From NCBI GenBank assembly GCA_964547525.1, contig CAZJOD010000020.1, positions 1 to 32,632 on the forward strand: 32,632 bases of DNA. The letters run 5' to 3'. Each line of letters begins with the position of its first letter. Position 1 is the first letter of the stretch. The translations under genes were made by a program, and so were the position numbers. Shown in pieces: positions 15,167 through 24,127 of this stretch. This DNA is from CAZJOD01 sp964547525 (GTDB lineage Bacteria > Bacillota > Clostridia > JAAYHZ01). The notes under the pieces were generated by a model that was not told where the DNA came from, made no database searches, and worked only from the letters and a program-made list of their open reading frames with translations.

Positions 15167-17881
15167 TCAAAATTCATAATAGAAATCCATTCTCCATCGA
15201 CTTCCACCTAAAAACGCAAAACCTTCACCTGATTTATCTAATGTCTTTATAAATATACCTTTTTCATGTTCATAAAAATCCTGCACGGTATATCCGACTG
15301 TAGTTTTATCATCAGTCACATAAATAGTATCGCCAATAATTGATTTTGCCACTTCCGGTGACATGTCAATCACAAAGCCAGTCTCATTCCAATCAACGAC
15401 AGCTCCTTGTAATCTTCCTTTTTCAGCTATCCATTTCTTTTGGTTTATACTTAAAGCGGTTCCTCCGTACATATAAACTTTTTCAGGTCGGTTTTCATCT
15501 ATCCTAATTACAGCTAAACTTCCGTCCCATAGAATTTTACCCAAGTAAGTATCTAATTCTACTTTTGTTTCGTTGAAATTATATATGATCAAATCGTTTT
15601 TCCCATTGTTTAAAGTCACATTGACAACACATTCATACGCATTATCATATAATATTTCAAACGATTTCACGAACCGGTCATCCTTATACGCTCCCATTAC
15701 ACTAATAAAAGTATAAGCACCGTCTTTTTCATATCTTCTCATTAAATAAGGAATCTCCGCTCCCATATCGGTTTTTCCTCTTTGACCGAATCCTGTACAC
15801 AACATATATTTTTCTTTGTTTCCCGAGGGAAGAAAAACATCAAAACAACCTTTATCTTCACTTTTCCATGTTATTACATGTTTATCACCGACGGGATTTA
15901 TAACTATCGGATCTTTAAACTCATACAGGAGAGACTTTTCGGAGTTATTATGTTCAAAACCTTCGGTCTCATACTCGAAATTTATACCGTGAATTAAATA
16001 ATCCTTAACCGAACCTCCGTCCACAAGGAACATATCCAAAATGTAATGTTCATCCTCCGAATGTTCCACCAATAGACATGCTCGTCTGTATTGTTTTGTT
16101 TTGGGGTAAACATCAGATGACATATCTGAAAGCTTTATTCCTTTTTTTACTAAATAGTGATGTAATAAACCGTTTCTACCTTTTGACAATTGTTCTTCTT
16201 CATCTACAACAGTAAGTTGGTGAGCCGGTGTACGCATTGTCATCTTTTTATGGGGTTGATCCCACAGATATCCCAAATCAGATAACCATTCCATTCCGTT
16301 ATAAAAATAGAAAAGATTTAGGCTGTCCCAATGGTGATGTGCGCCCCATTCACTTGCATTTAAAATTAATGTACCGTATTGATTATCTTTACCGATTCTC
16401 ATATAAGCTTGTTTTAAATCCGGGAAGAATACATCCCGAAATTTTAGCTTGGGATTTTCAGGATGGTCGATTTTTGGAGGTAAAAAGTTAAAGTCACGTC
16501 CTTGATCCTTTTTTTCTTTTTTCTTTGCTTCGTTCAAAAGCGCCCAATATTCCGGTTTGTTGAATCTATAAGCCAAAATACTGCAAAATGTCCGATTAAG
16601 ATGCGAATCCGGGTATGAATCCGCACTTGCGGGATACAGCAAGTTTTGGAGCAATGTATCGTACATACCTTTCCATACCGCATGATACTTATACCAATCA
16701 TATACCGGCAAAGCTTCTTCATCACCTGTAAATCCTTTGAATCCCTCCAGCATTTCGGATAGTATCCACATGGTATTCATTACCATCATACTGTATGCAG
16801 GTGATTCGGATGTGCTTCCGTCTTTTAAGTACCAATTTTCTACGATTTGCAAAAAGCATTCTTTTCCTACATTCACATATTCGTCTATTCCCGTGACAAG
16901 CCCCGCAGCCATGATTCCTATCCTGTTGCCGGTGGATTTATTGTTTAAAGCCGGGTCGTTAATCACCAGAGTCACCGATTCTATTAACAGGTCTTTCTCT
17001 ATATGTATCTTTTGTTGTTCGGTTAATATATAATTACCGTTCTCATCTTTCGCTTCGGCAATTAAATCGTATGCAAGGGCCGCCGGTAATGTGATCTGTG
17101 ATCCGTCCATACCACAACCTGCACCTCGGGATAAGCCCCAATATCCTACGTGTATTTCATTAATCGGCATGTTAGGTGACATACATGTCCTGGGAACCGG
17201 TAACTTTTTAGGATCTGCACCAGCAATTTTCGGATCCATATCAGCTATATCGCCGTACATACCATGAACAAGCCAATACGGGTATACATCTGCATATCTT
17301 ATTAAAATTTCTGCTGTTTTTTTTGCATATAAAACATTTCCGGTTAAATGATAAAGGAGTGCCAAATTATATGCCGCCTCCAATATATAAGCCGCTTTTT
17401 TGTTTCGAACCATTCCGGTGAAACTGGGGTATACATGAAATCCGTTATATAAAATAGATTTACCGGTGTAAAAAGTGAAAGTTTGAGGTTTTCCCCATGT
17501 GGTTTTTAATTCTCCTTCTTCAGGATATTTTTCATTCGGAAATTTGGTGCCGGTTATTTCATCAATCACAACATCAGGATTTTTAGGATCCCATTTCCAC
17601 ATTCCGTGTGGAACTCCCACTTCATGTTCCGGTGACAAATTAAACAAGGACGGCCCGGGAGTTGTTTCCGGTATCATGTTGATTATCATTTCATCGTCAG
17701 AATCAAGAATGTACCCGTATTTAGACACAAGTCGGGAATACAGCTCAGTCATTTCCACATCCCCGAGTTCCAGTTTTTCGCGAGCACGTTCTAGCATTTC
17801 AGGTTTGTGAAAAACATTCGGATGTCTTGGCAGACTCCTGTTTTGCTGCCATTTCTCAATGATACGTATATAATCGCTCAT
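15167..17881 (-). CDS. Heparinase II/III-family polysaccharide lyase-like protein, no signal peptide
   Basis: The 904-residue protein has an alpha/alpha toroid (about 20-450) followed by a heparinase II/III beta-sandwich (about 480-904). Likely catalytic landmarks are Asn319 in 'NNKSTGNRIG', Tyr363 in 'SESPAYSMM' and the His cluster in 'GAHHHWDSLNLFYF' (515-523), with 'RTPAHQLTVVDEEEQ' downstream. Family members cleave uronic-acid-containing chains by beta-elimination (heparin, alginate and related glycans). The N-terminus is hydrophilic and starts directly after AAGGAG, so the protein should be cytosolic and act on imported oligosaccharides. A CBM9-like gene precedes it by 34 bases. The uronic acid polymer it acts on cannot be stated. 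Confidence 0.85.
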   Translation of the reverse strand: MSDYIRIIEKWQQNRSLPRHPNVFHKPEMLERAREKLELGDVEMTELYSRLVSKYGYILDSDDEMIINMIPETTPGPSLFNLSPEHEVGVPHGMWKWDPKNPDVVIDEITGTKFPNEKYPEEGELKTTWGKPQTFTFYTGKSILYNGFHVYPSFTGMVRNKKAAYILEAAYNLALLYHLTGNVLYAKKTAEILIRYADVYPYWLVHGMYGDIADMDPKIAGADPKKLPVPRTCMSPNMPINEIHVGYWGLSRGAGCGMDGSQITLPAALAYDLIAEAKDENGNYILTEQQKIHIEKDLLIESVTLVINDPALNNKSTGNRIGIMAAGLVTGIDEYVNVGKECFLQIVENWYLKDGSTSESPAYSMMVMNTMWILSEMLEGFKGFTGDEEALPVYDWYKYHAVWKGMYDTLLQNLLYPASADSYPDSHLNRTFCSILAYRFNKPEYWALLNEAKKKEKKDQGRDFNFLPPKIDHPENPKLKFRDVFFPDLKQAYMRIGKDNQYGTLILNASEWGAHHHWDSLNLFYFYNGMEWLSDLGYLWDQPHKKMTMRTPAHQLTVVDEEEQLSKGRNGLLHHYLVKKGIKLSDMSSDVYPKTKQYRRACLLVEHSEDEHYILDMFLVDGGSVKDYLIHGINFEYETEGFEHNNSEKSLLYEFKDPIVINPVGDKHVITWKSEDKGCFDVFLPSGNKEKYMLCTGFGQRGKTDMGAEIPYLMRRYEKDGAYTFISVMGAYKDDRFVKSFEILYDNAYECVVNVTLNNGKNDLIIYNFNETKVELDTYLGKILWDGSLAVIRIDENRPEKVYMYGGTALSINQKKWIAEKGRLQGAVVDWNETGFVIDMSPEVAKSIIGDTIYVTDDKTTVGYTVQDFYEHEKGIFIKTLDKSGEGFAFLGGSRWRMDFYYEF

Positions 17882-17915
17882 GTTTTTTCTCCTTGCTTAA
17901 CATCTAATATTATAA

Positions 17916-18560
17916 TTATTCACCAAGTATAAATTCTCCAAAAAAATCCGGTCTGTGAAAATCCGGCTTTTCCCAATTAATCCTATTCCAACAACCGTAA
18001 TGTGGTATTTCGGTCTTGTCACCACATTTATACACATTACCTTTTAATTTTTTACCGGGTTTAATTTCTAAGATACCGTAATACTGTTCCATGAAAGAAA
18101 ACGGTATTATATATTCCAACGTCCAGAAATCTTCATCAAAACATTTGACATTTTCTTTATTTACAACAGTTTTAATCTCAAATGTTTCGTTATTTAAATT
18201 TTTTAATTGTCCTCTCGTATGTCGATCCTTTCCAAAACCTAATAAAAACGTTCCTATGGGATTCATTTCAAGATTCATATACCTGTCATCCTTTTCAGGA
18301 TTGGGATTGAAGAAAAATTCCATACAACTGTCTTGGCAAACAGGATCGTTTATACAATTGTTTACCGCTCTAATATTCTTTTCATATGATTTTAAAAACA
18401 CATGTAATCCTTTGTTTGAATAACAAATTTTTGCAACGGTTTTTGGCCTATAACCGGTTTCATCCCATGGAAAATTATCTACATTAAGCTCCGGTATTTG
18501 TTCCCAATCGATCCCGGCTGATATTTCATTAACCTTTTTAATTATGTAAGAATTGTACAT
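17916..18560 (-). CDS. Stand-alone CBM9-like (carbohydrate-binding family 9-like) protein
   Basis: The 214-residue protein resembles the CBM9-like module: 'IDWEQIPELNVDNFPWDETGYRP' near the start, 'AKICYSNKGLHVFLKSYE', 'CQDSCMEFFFNP', 'YMNLEMNPIGTFLLGFG', 'WTLEYIIPFSF', and 'GCWNRINWEKPDFHRPDFFGEFIL' at the end. Usually the module is attached to secreted glycosidases; here it is a separate protein with no signal peptide, directly upstream of the lyase. It may bind oligosaccharide for the lyase. The ATG at 18560 has an AAGGGG sequence about 11 bases before it. The gene begins 22 bases from the CRISPR remnant. Confidence 0.78.
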   Translation of the reverse strand: MYNSYIIKKVNEISAGIDWEQIPELNVDNFPWDETGYRPKTVAKICYSNKGLHVFLKSYEKNIRAVNNCINDPVCQDSCMEFFFNPNPEKDDRYMNLEMNPIGTFLLGFGKDRHTRGQLKNLNNETFEIKTVVNKENVKCFDEDFWTLEYIIPFSFMEQYYGILEIKPGKKLKGNVYKCGDKTEIPHYGCWNRINWEKPDFHRPDFFGEFILGE

Positions 18561-18581
18561 ATCACCATTACCCCTTTCACT

Positions 18582-18745
18582 ATTTCAATCCACCCCCCTC
18601 ATGTGAGAGCGACATTATACAAACAATCATACCATTTAATCAAATGAATTTCAATCCACGCTCCTCACACGAGGAGCGACCAGACCTTCTATCTTTTCTT
18701 TTTGATTATAACATTTCAATCCACGCCCCTCATACGAGGAGCGAC
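18582..18745 (-). CRISPR. Short, decayed type I-C CRISPR array (3 repeats, 2 spacers)
   Basis: Repeats at 18713-18745, 18648-18680 and 18582-18613. On the minus strand each begins GTCGC, has a CTC...GAG hairpin and ends GTGGATTGAAAT, as in type I-C. The first two are 33 bp and nearly identical; the last is 32 bp with several changes, as expected at the leader-distal end. Spacers are 32 bp (18681-18712) and 34 bp (18614-18647). No interference genes (cas3, cas5, cas7, cas8c) occur in the window. Confidence 0.85.
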
Positions 18746-18905
18746 GTAAAAAGTAGGTATAATCGACCTTTTTTCACTATATTTTATGATTTTATCTCAA
18801 TTCCACATGTAAACGTTAATAAAATCACATACATATCAATATTTTTTGGTGCGAACTTCCCTAAGTTTTATGAGTAATTATAGTTCGCACTAAAATTATA
18901 GCATA
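18746..18905 (-). promoter_or_regulatory. CRISPR leader region
   Basis: The AT-rich stretch lies between the cas2 remnant and the first repeat, the usual leader position. It contains a perfect inverted repeat GTGCGAACT (18849-18857) / AGTTCGCAC (18882-18890); from memory a TTCGCAC hairpin is common just past cas2 in type I-C loci. Confidence 0.6.
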
Positions 18906-19188
18906 CTATACAATTATTGTCACTTTTAATGGAATACTAGGTTTTATGCCGATATGCTCAACTTTATTTTCGTATTTATTACCCAAATTATAAAAACGCA
19001 GGCTGTCTTCTTGATTTATTATTTCAACCGGTATGTTTTTTAATTTTAAAATGCAGCATTATCTAGATAACATTTAAATATTGAATTTTGCACACGCTGA
19101 CCGTGCTTAACGCAGTTCTTGGCTACTCTGTTTAGTCTTTTTCTGCCCACGCTTGTTTCAGTTGAAACGTCATATGTAATAAGAACAT
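18906..19188 (-). pseudogene. cas2: cas2 (type I-C), broken by two frameshifts
   Basis: On the minus strand from ATG 19188 the frame begins MFLL, then continues one frame over as TYDVSTETSVGRKRLNRVAK and on through 'HGQRVQNSIFKCYLDNAAF' to a stop, then resumes in a third frame as 'KLKNIPVEIINQEDSLRFYN', 'KYENKVEHIGIKPS' up to TAG at 18906. These are the conserved segments of type I-C Cas2, including the N-terminal YDV catalytic region. Two single-base deletions explain everything; restoring them gives a normal-length protein of about 94 residues. No cas1 lies upstream: on the minus strand 19189 onward shows only an unstarted hydrophobic fragment. The gene therefore cannot work as read, unless the frameshifts are sequencing errors. 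Confidence 0.88.
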
Positions 19189-19353
19189 AAAAAGCTTACA
19201 AATGCTACCACTGCATATAAGAACAAGAGTATAAAAAATGTTGAAAGTATCGCAATATTAAGGGTCTTGTGGTATATTAACTTATACTGGAATTCATACT
19301 TAATTTTTGCCGGTACTTATGTTGTCGGAAACGTAAGCGGAATGGAGAGTTAT

Positions 19354-20067
19354 ATGAAAGTTATAGCACATAGGTGCGGTACAGACCGATACCCTGAACT
19401 TACATTGGAATCAGCCCGATATTCTTTGAAAATCGGTGCTTCTTACGTGGAATTAGACATAAGGTTTACAAAAGACAATATACCGGTTATATGTCATGAT
19501 GCCGGCGCCTTAAGATTATATGGTCATAACAAATTAATAAATGATATTTATGCAGATGATTTTTTATTGCTAAGGTATAAAGAAAATCCGAATTTTTCAT
19601 CCATTAGCCTGACAGACATATTAAAATCAAATATTGAACCTATTTTATTTCATATTAAAGAAGGCGGTGAAAAATTGAAAACCGTTTTAGAATACATACA
19701 TGATCAAGAATATGAAAACAAATGTATAATGGGTGTTCAGACTTTGGAAGATTTAAAGATTGTAACTTCATATAACAAAAACATAAGAACTTTAGGTTTT
19801 ATTAAACAACCGGAACTATCCGAACTCTTCATTGAAAACGGATCGAAAATTATTCGGTTATGGGAGAAATGGATTTTTGACGATAACATTGCTATGATAA
19901 AAAAACATAGTGATGTAGAATTATGGGTTATGGCAGGGGGAACCGAACAAAACCCGGTTGTAGGCTATACAAGTGAGGAAAATATCTTGAAATGGACTAA
20001 GCTCGGTATAGACGGAGTGTTGGTAAATGATGTGGAAAAAACCATCGCTCTGCTGAGATCAATATAA
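19354..20067 (+). CDS. Glycerophosphodiester phosphodiesterase-family protein
   Basis: 237 residues from ATG 19354, chosen because GGAG lies six bases upstream and the family usually begins a few residues before the His-Arg motif; the open frame extends further upstream without a site. Family marks: 'VIAHRCG' (His and Arg), 'PELTLES' replacing PENTL, 'VELDIRFTKDNIPVICHD' (Glu, Asp and His of the active site), 'FHIKEGG' (Lys), and 'LGIDGVLVNDVE' at the end. Family members hydrolyse glycerophosphodiesters to glycerol 3-phosphate and an alcohol. Length matches the short cytosolic type. It is the only clear plus-strand gene in the window, next to the CRISPR remnant. Confidence 0.82.
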   Translation: MKVIAHRCGTDRYPELTLESARYSLKIGASYVELDIRFTKDNIPVICHDAGALRLYGHNKLINDIYADDFLLLRYKENPNFSSISLTDILKSNIEPILFHIKEGGEKLKTVLEYIHDQEYENKCIMGVQTLEDLKIVTSYNKNIRTLGFIKQPELSELFIENGSKIIRLWEKWIFDDNIAMIKKHSDVELWVMAGGTEQNPVVGYTSEENILKWTKLGIDGVLVNDVEKTIALLRSI

Positions 20068-20194
20068 GTATAAATTACTTAATATAAAATCACAGTTTTC
20101 TAATCAGTGTTTTTAAAATGTTTATATCCTCAAAACAATTACTATTCTTAGAACCTTATTGGGCAACGTCTTAAACACTTGCTACGAGAGAAAT

Positions 20195-20217
20195 GAAAAA
20201 AGGGGTTCGACGCCCCT
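20195..20217 (-). terminator. Intrinsic terminator of the tRNA gene
   Basis: On the minus strand AGGGG CGTCGAA CCCCT is followed by TTTTTT, beginning 16 bases after the tRNA 3' end. Confidence 0.88.
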
Positions 20218-20232
20218 AAGCTTTTTTATAAA

Positions 20233-20307
20233 TGGAGCCGCTGGTGGGAATTGAACCCACGACCTGCTCATTACGAGTGAGCTGCTCTACCCCTGAGCCA
20301 CAGCGGC
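20233..20307 (-). tRNA. tRNA-Thr (anticodon CGU), CCA end encoded
   Basis: On the minus strand the acceptor arms GCCGCTG / CAGCGGC pair fully, followed by T and encoded CCA (20233-20235). The D arm GCTCAGGGGTAGAGC, the anticodon stem GCTCA / TGAGC with loop CTCGTAA (CGU at the centre) and the T arm GTGGGTTCAATTCCCAC are all present. It reads ACG codons. Confidence 0.96.
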
Positions 20308-20320
20308 AATCACTTCATCT

Positions 20321-20349
20321 ATTTTACTGACAAAGTCTTATAATGTCAA
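20321..20349 (-). promoter_or_regulatory. Sigma-A promoter of tRNA-Thr
   Basis: On the minus strand TTGACA (20344-20349), 17-base spacer, TAAAAT (20321-20326), 13 bases ahead of the mature tRNA 5' end. The rest of the 367-base gap 20068-20434 has no feature I can name beyond the tRNA and its terminator. Confidence 0.85.
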
Positions 20350-20434
20350 TACCTATTTGTTTTCAAAAATTTCAAGCGTTGTATAGTCATAAATAGTCGT
20401 TAACCGATATACTCATAGTAGTTAAGATGCAAAA

Positions 20435-21610
20435 TTATTCGAATAATTTTCCTCTTACAAATACTTTTCCGGCAAACATCTCATCGTTTAATATTACTAT
20501 GTCCGCATCCATACCTTTGGCTAATATCCCTTTTTTATGTCCTAAACCTATAATTCTCGCAGGTGTTGTAGACGCCATTTTGACCGCTTCCTGTATGGTC
20601 ACACCACCAAGGTTTATCATATTTCTCATAATTTTATCCATGGTTGATATACTTCCTGCAAAAACCGAACGATCCGGTAACTTTGCCACACCGTTTTCAA
20701 TAAGCACATCTTTACCTCCGGTTCCTTTAACCAAACCGTCAGGATAACCTGCCGACACTGTGGCATCGGTTATAAGCGCAATTCTACAGGACCCGAAATT
20801 TTTATATGCCAATTGAAGCAAGGCGGCAGGTAAATGATGCCCGTCAGCTATCAATTCGACTGTTAAATCGTTGTACAAGTATGCACTTTCTATAACTCCC
20901 GGGATTCTGTATGCATTTTCACGCCATATCGTCGACATTGCGGAGTAAAGATGAGTTACATGAGAAAACCCGTTTTCAATACCCTTTAACACGTCTTCGT
21001 TAGAAGCGTTAGAATGTCCGATGGACATTAATATGCCTGTTTTGCTTAATATATTTGATAATTCCAACACTCCGTCCACTTCAGGAGCCGCCGATATGTA
21101 TTTAATAATACTTTTATGTTTTAACAGTTTTTCCAACGCTTTCGGTCCGGGTTTTAACATTGAACCCGGAACCATTGCCCCTGCTTGTTTTTCGGATAAA
21201 TACGGACCTTCCAGATGAAGACCGGGAACAAAAGGTCCTTCCTCGTCCCAACCGGCTATCATATCATGAACACAATCCAAAAGTTCGAATAATCGTTCTT
21301 CGTTTATTCCTGCGGTAGTCGGTAGTATAGTGGTGGTGCCGTGTTTGCAGTGAAAGCGATTCATTTTAATCAAGCTGTCTTTTGTGCCGCTGTTTATTTC
21401 TCCTCCGTTACCTCCGTGTACATGAATATCTATAAATCCCGGTATAACATAATTTTCTTCCGCATCATACACAGTATATCCCGTTAAGTCGGCATCTTTC
21501 GTTTCGACTATACCAGTTATTACACCACCGTTTACAAAAAGAGTATAATTCTCCAAAATCCTCATTGGTGTAACGATTTTTCCGTTTTTTATTGCTATTT
21601 TATTCATCAT
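20435..21610 (-). CDS. nagA: N-acetylglucosamine-6-phosphate deacetylase
   Basis: The 391-residue amidohydrolase removes acetate from GlcNAc-6-phosphate in amino-sugar and cell-wall recycling. Metal and catalytic landmarks are in place: 'GFIDIHVHG' (His63, His65), 'LHLEGPY' (Glu134), 'SIGHSNA' (His199), 'VTHLYSAM' (His220) and 'LITDA' with catalytic Asp282. Length is standard. It follows a Gfo/Idh/MocA oxidoreductase by eight bases and ends the long operon. No nagB or PTS gene is present in the window. Sequence support for the function is strong, though related GalNAc-6-phosphate deacetylases cannot be excluded. Confidence 0.9.
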   Translation of the reverse strand: MMNKIAIKNGKIVTPMRILENYTLFVNGGVITGIVETKDADLTGYTVYDAEENYVIPGFIDIHVHGGNGGEINSGTKDSLIKMNRFHCKHGTTTILPTTAGINEERLFELLDCVHDMIAGWDEEGPFVPGLHLEGPYLSEKQAGAMVPGSMLKPGPKALEKLLKHKSIIKYISAAPEVDGVLELSNILSKTGILMSIGHSNASNEDVLKGIENGFSHVTHLYSAMSTIWRENAYRIPGVIESAYLYNDLTVELIADGHHLPAALLQLAYKNFGSCRIALITDATVSAGYPDGLVKGTGGKDVLIENGVAKLPDRSVFAGSISTMDKIMRNMINLGGVTIQEAVKMASTTPARIIGLGHKKGILAKGMDADIVILNDEMFAGKVFVRGKLFE

Positions 21611-21618
21611 ATCACTTC

Positions 21619-22764
21619 CTAATATTCTATTTTTTCAAATGTGTTATTATCAGCCGATTCTTTTGCTTTTAAGCACATAAGACAACTTAACAATCCCGCT
21701 TCTAAAGGTGCTACCGAATCCGCTTCTTTTTTCATAACATCAACAAAGTTTGAAGCTAAGACACTGTCGCCTCCTCCATGGGACATTGATTTTGTATTGA
21801 CATCATACGTTTCAACCCGCGGAGTATTATGCATAAATACTTTTAACTGATCGGTATACCAATCGAATTCCAGTGTTCCGTTATATCCTAAAAACCTTGC
21901 ACCTCTTGTTCCGGCCGCTTTTCTGGCAAAGAAATTCTGCGTATAATTCACATGCATTCCTGTGCTGTATTTTATAATGGCACTTCCCGAATCTTCATTT
22001 CCCGTATCGGTGGCAAAACAGCACATATCTCCGTTGGGATTGTCGAATTTTATGTATTTCATACTGTAAGGCCCTTCGGGGCAAGTGTTTTTTTCGTGGC
22101 AATCTTTACAATATACGCCTGCAGGTTTGCTCCCTTTAAAAATCTGCTTGGATTTCATTGCACACACCATGACAGGTTTAAGCTTTAAAATATTGTTTAT
22201 GTAATCAAAATCGTGTGTAGCTTTTTGTAAGAATAAACCACCGGTTTCGTTTTCGTCTCTGTACCAGTTGTGATAATAAACACCACCGTATGGAACATTG
22301 TTGAAGGCTTGAACATGTTCAATAGTTCCCAATTTACCGGAATCGACAATTTCCTTTGCAAGTTTGGCCAACGGTGTTACTCTAAGCGGGAAAGATACCA
22401 CAACTTGGCTTTTAGATTGTTCTTCGGCCCTTTTCAGCATCAATAGATCTTGCATATTCGTGGATACCGGTTTTTCTAAAAATAACGCAATATTTCTTTT
22501 CAAAACCTTTACCGCCATTTTACTGTGTAATGAACATCTAGTACCAATCATAACACCGTCCGGTTCCTCGTTATCCAACATTTCATCGGCATCGGTATAT
22601 GCTTTAATACTATCGACATCCATCCCTCTTGCCTTTAAAGTTTCTTTTGCTTTTTCAACGTTTATATCGGCGAAAGCCACAAGCTTTACGTCATCTGAAA
22701 ATGAAAGAACATTTTTCAGCATTCCGGTAATCCGGCTTCCACATCCTATGATTGCTAATTTCAT
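21619..22764 (-). CDS. Gfo/Idh/MocA-family oxidoreductase with a Cys cluster
   Basis: The 381-residue protein has the N-terminal Rossmann motif 'AIIGCGSRITGML' (5-17), 'FLEKPVSTN' with Lys98 (the family catalytic lysine), and 'QKATHDFDYIN' with His184 and Asp187, so it is expected to be an NAD(P)-dependent sugar or sugar-derivative dehydrogenase. An insertion carries Cys219, Cys222 and Cys228 (CKDCHEKNTCPEG), a three-cysteine cluster seen in one branch of the family and possibly metal-binding. It lies between a deaminase-type gene (12 bases before) and nagA (8 bases after). A role in amino-sugar conversion is suggested only by the neighbours. Substrate unknown. Confidence 0.86.
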   Translation of the reverse strand: MKLAIIGCGSRITGMLKNVLSFSDDVKLVAFADINVEKAKETLKARGMDVDSIKAYTDADEMLDNEEPDGVMIGTRCSLHSKMAVKVLKRNIALFLEKPVSTNMQDLLMLKRAEEQSKSQVVVSFPLRVTPLAKLAKEIVDSGKLGTIEHVQAFNNVPYGGVYYHNWYRDENETGGLFLQKATHDFDYINNILKLKPVMVCAMKSKQIFKGSKPAGVYCKDCHEKNTCPEGPYSMKYIKFDNPNGDMCCFATDTGNEDSGSAIIKYSTGMHVNYTQNFFARKAAGTRGARFLGYNGTLEFDWYTDQLKVFMHNTPRVETYDVNTKSMSHGGGDSVLASNFVDVMKKEADSVAPLEAGLLSCLMCLKAKESADNNTFEKIEY

Positions 22765-22776
22765 CTTACACCTCCG

Positions 22777-24069
22777 TTATAATCCGTTACGGATCCTTTT
22801 GACCTCATAAATTATTTTTTCGGTATCCATACCGATAATTTCATTGTTTCTCATAACCGTTTTACCATCTATAATAACGGTGTTCACATCACTCCCTTGC
22901 ATTGAATACACTAATCGTGATACCGTATCACCGTTACCTGGTATGTTATGATATCCTGTTTCATTTAATAGTACTATATCGGCAAGAAAACCCGGCTCCA
23001 GCTTACCGGTTTTAAAACCTAAAGCTTCGGCACCGTTTTTTGTAGCCATCTCAAAAGTCTCTTTAGCATTTACACACTTACTGTCCATATTAACTCCCTT
23101 ATGGATCAACGATGCTATATGCATTTCTTCAATCATATTCAAATTATTGTTGCTGGCGGCACCGTCGGTTCCTATACATACCTTGATACCCGCTTTTAGC
23201 ATTCTATCCACCGGAGACACACCGGATGCAAGTTTTAAGTTACTGGTCGGATTATGAACCGGATAAACGGCTCTACCTTTAAGAAACTCAATGTCTTTAT
23301 CATCTATGTGGACCATATGTGCTGCGATGACCGGAACTTGGAATATACCCAGTTCATTTAAAGTTTCCAATACTCTTTTTTTATATTTGGCTTCCATGCT
23401 CTCTTTTTCAAATAATGTCTCCAATATATGAATGTGTATGGGTTGCGACGTATCTACCGCCAATTCCACGGACCTTTTTATCATGTCATATTCGTATAAA
23501 TATAAAGAATGTATTTCCATGGAAGTCTTTATTCTGCCGTTACCGGCACCATTGTATTCATTTATAAATGATCGGAAAGATTTTTCGTCAAAAATCAGTC
23601 CTCTTTCCAAAGCACGGTCGGAAGTCAAAGTGTTTTTTGAAATATTAGCTCGCATACCACTGTCTATGACAGCTTGAGCACATTGTTCCATATTCAAATA
23701 CATATCACAAAAACATGTGGTCCCGGATGCGATCATTTCACATGCGGCCAACATAGTTCCCCAATAATAATCATCATTTTTCAACTTTGCTTCGGTGGGA
23801 ATAATGTGATCGAACAACCAATCGTTCAGTGTCATATCATTTGCAATATTTCTTAATATAACCATAGGCGCATGGCTGTGACAATTTATCAACCCCGGAA
23901 TGGCAAGTGACTCTTTACCGTCAATAACATGGCTAAACTCGGAAACATCCGTATCAAACCGTTTGCCTGCATATGTTATAATGTTATCTTCATATACGAT
24001 CATACCGTTTTGTATTGTTTCGCCGTATGAATCTTTTTGCAATTTTATGTTTTTAATTACCGTCTTCAT
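22777..24069 (-). CDS. MTA/SAH deaminase-like amidohydrolase
   Basis: The 430-residue protein is of the Atz/Trz amidohydrolase branch: 'PGLINCHSHAPM' (His64, His66), 'IHIHILETLFEKE' (His214 and catalytic Glu217), 'VIAAHMVHI' (His251), and 'CIGTDGAASNNNL' (Asp302). 'LNDWLFDHIIPTE' (81-93) matches the substrate loop of 5'-methylthioadenosine / S-adenosylhomocysteine deaminases, which convert SAH to S-inosylhomocysteine. Closely related enzymes (5'-deoxyadenosine deaminase, guanine and cytosine deaminases) share the motifs. The preceding SAHH-like and PNP genes favour nucleoside by-product salvage. Start has AAGGA upstream at fair spacing. Confidence 0.84.
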   Translation of the reverse strand: MKTVIKNIKLQKDSYGETIQNGMIVYEDNIITYAGKRFDTDVSEFSHVIDGKESLAIPGLINCHSHAPMVILRNIANDMTLNDWLFDHIIPTEAKLKNDDYYWGTMLAACEMIASGTTCFCDMYLNMEQCAQAVIDSGMRANISKNTLTSDRALERGLIFDEKSFRSFINEYNGAGNGRIKTSMEIHSLYLYEYDMIKRSVELAVDTSQPIHIHILETLFEKESMEAKYKKRVLETLNELGIFQVPVIAAHMVHIDDKDIEFLKGRAVYPVHNPTSNLKLASGVSPVDRMLKAGIKVCIGTDGAASNNNLNMIEEMHIASLIHKGVNMDSKCVNAKETFEMATKNGAEALGFKTGKLEPGFLADIVLLNETGYHNIPGNGDTVSRLVYSMQGSDVNTVIIDGKTVMRNNEIIGMDTEKIIYEVKRIRNGL

Positions 24070-24127
24070 ATCATAAATCCTTAATAAAGAGTTTCTATTA
24101 GTTTCTAACTAGTTTGTATATACTTAA

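Noticed and set aside
18797..18809. Possible fourth CRISPR repeat (ATCTCAATTCCAC)
   Set aside because: Only the last dozen bases resemble the repeat, the GTCGC and hairpin parts are missing, and the spacing from the first repeat (51 bases) does not fit the 32-34 base spacers.
18808..18821. A cre-like site (TGTAAACGTTAATA)
   Set aside because: One mismatch to the cre consensus but it lies in the CRISPR leader, away from any start codon; a chance match is likely in AT-rich DNA.
19189..19345. Minus-strand hydrophobic frame just upstream of the cas2 remnant, possibly a cas1 end or a membrane protein fragment
   Set aside because: About 50 codons with no start codon and no Cas1 motif; it overlaps the upstream region of the plus-strand gene. 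Not enough to call a gene.
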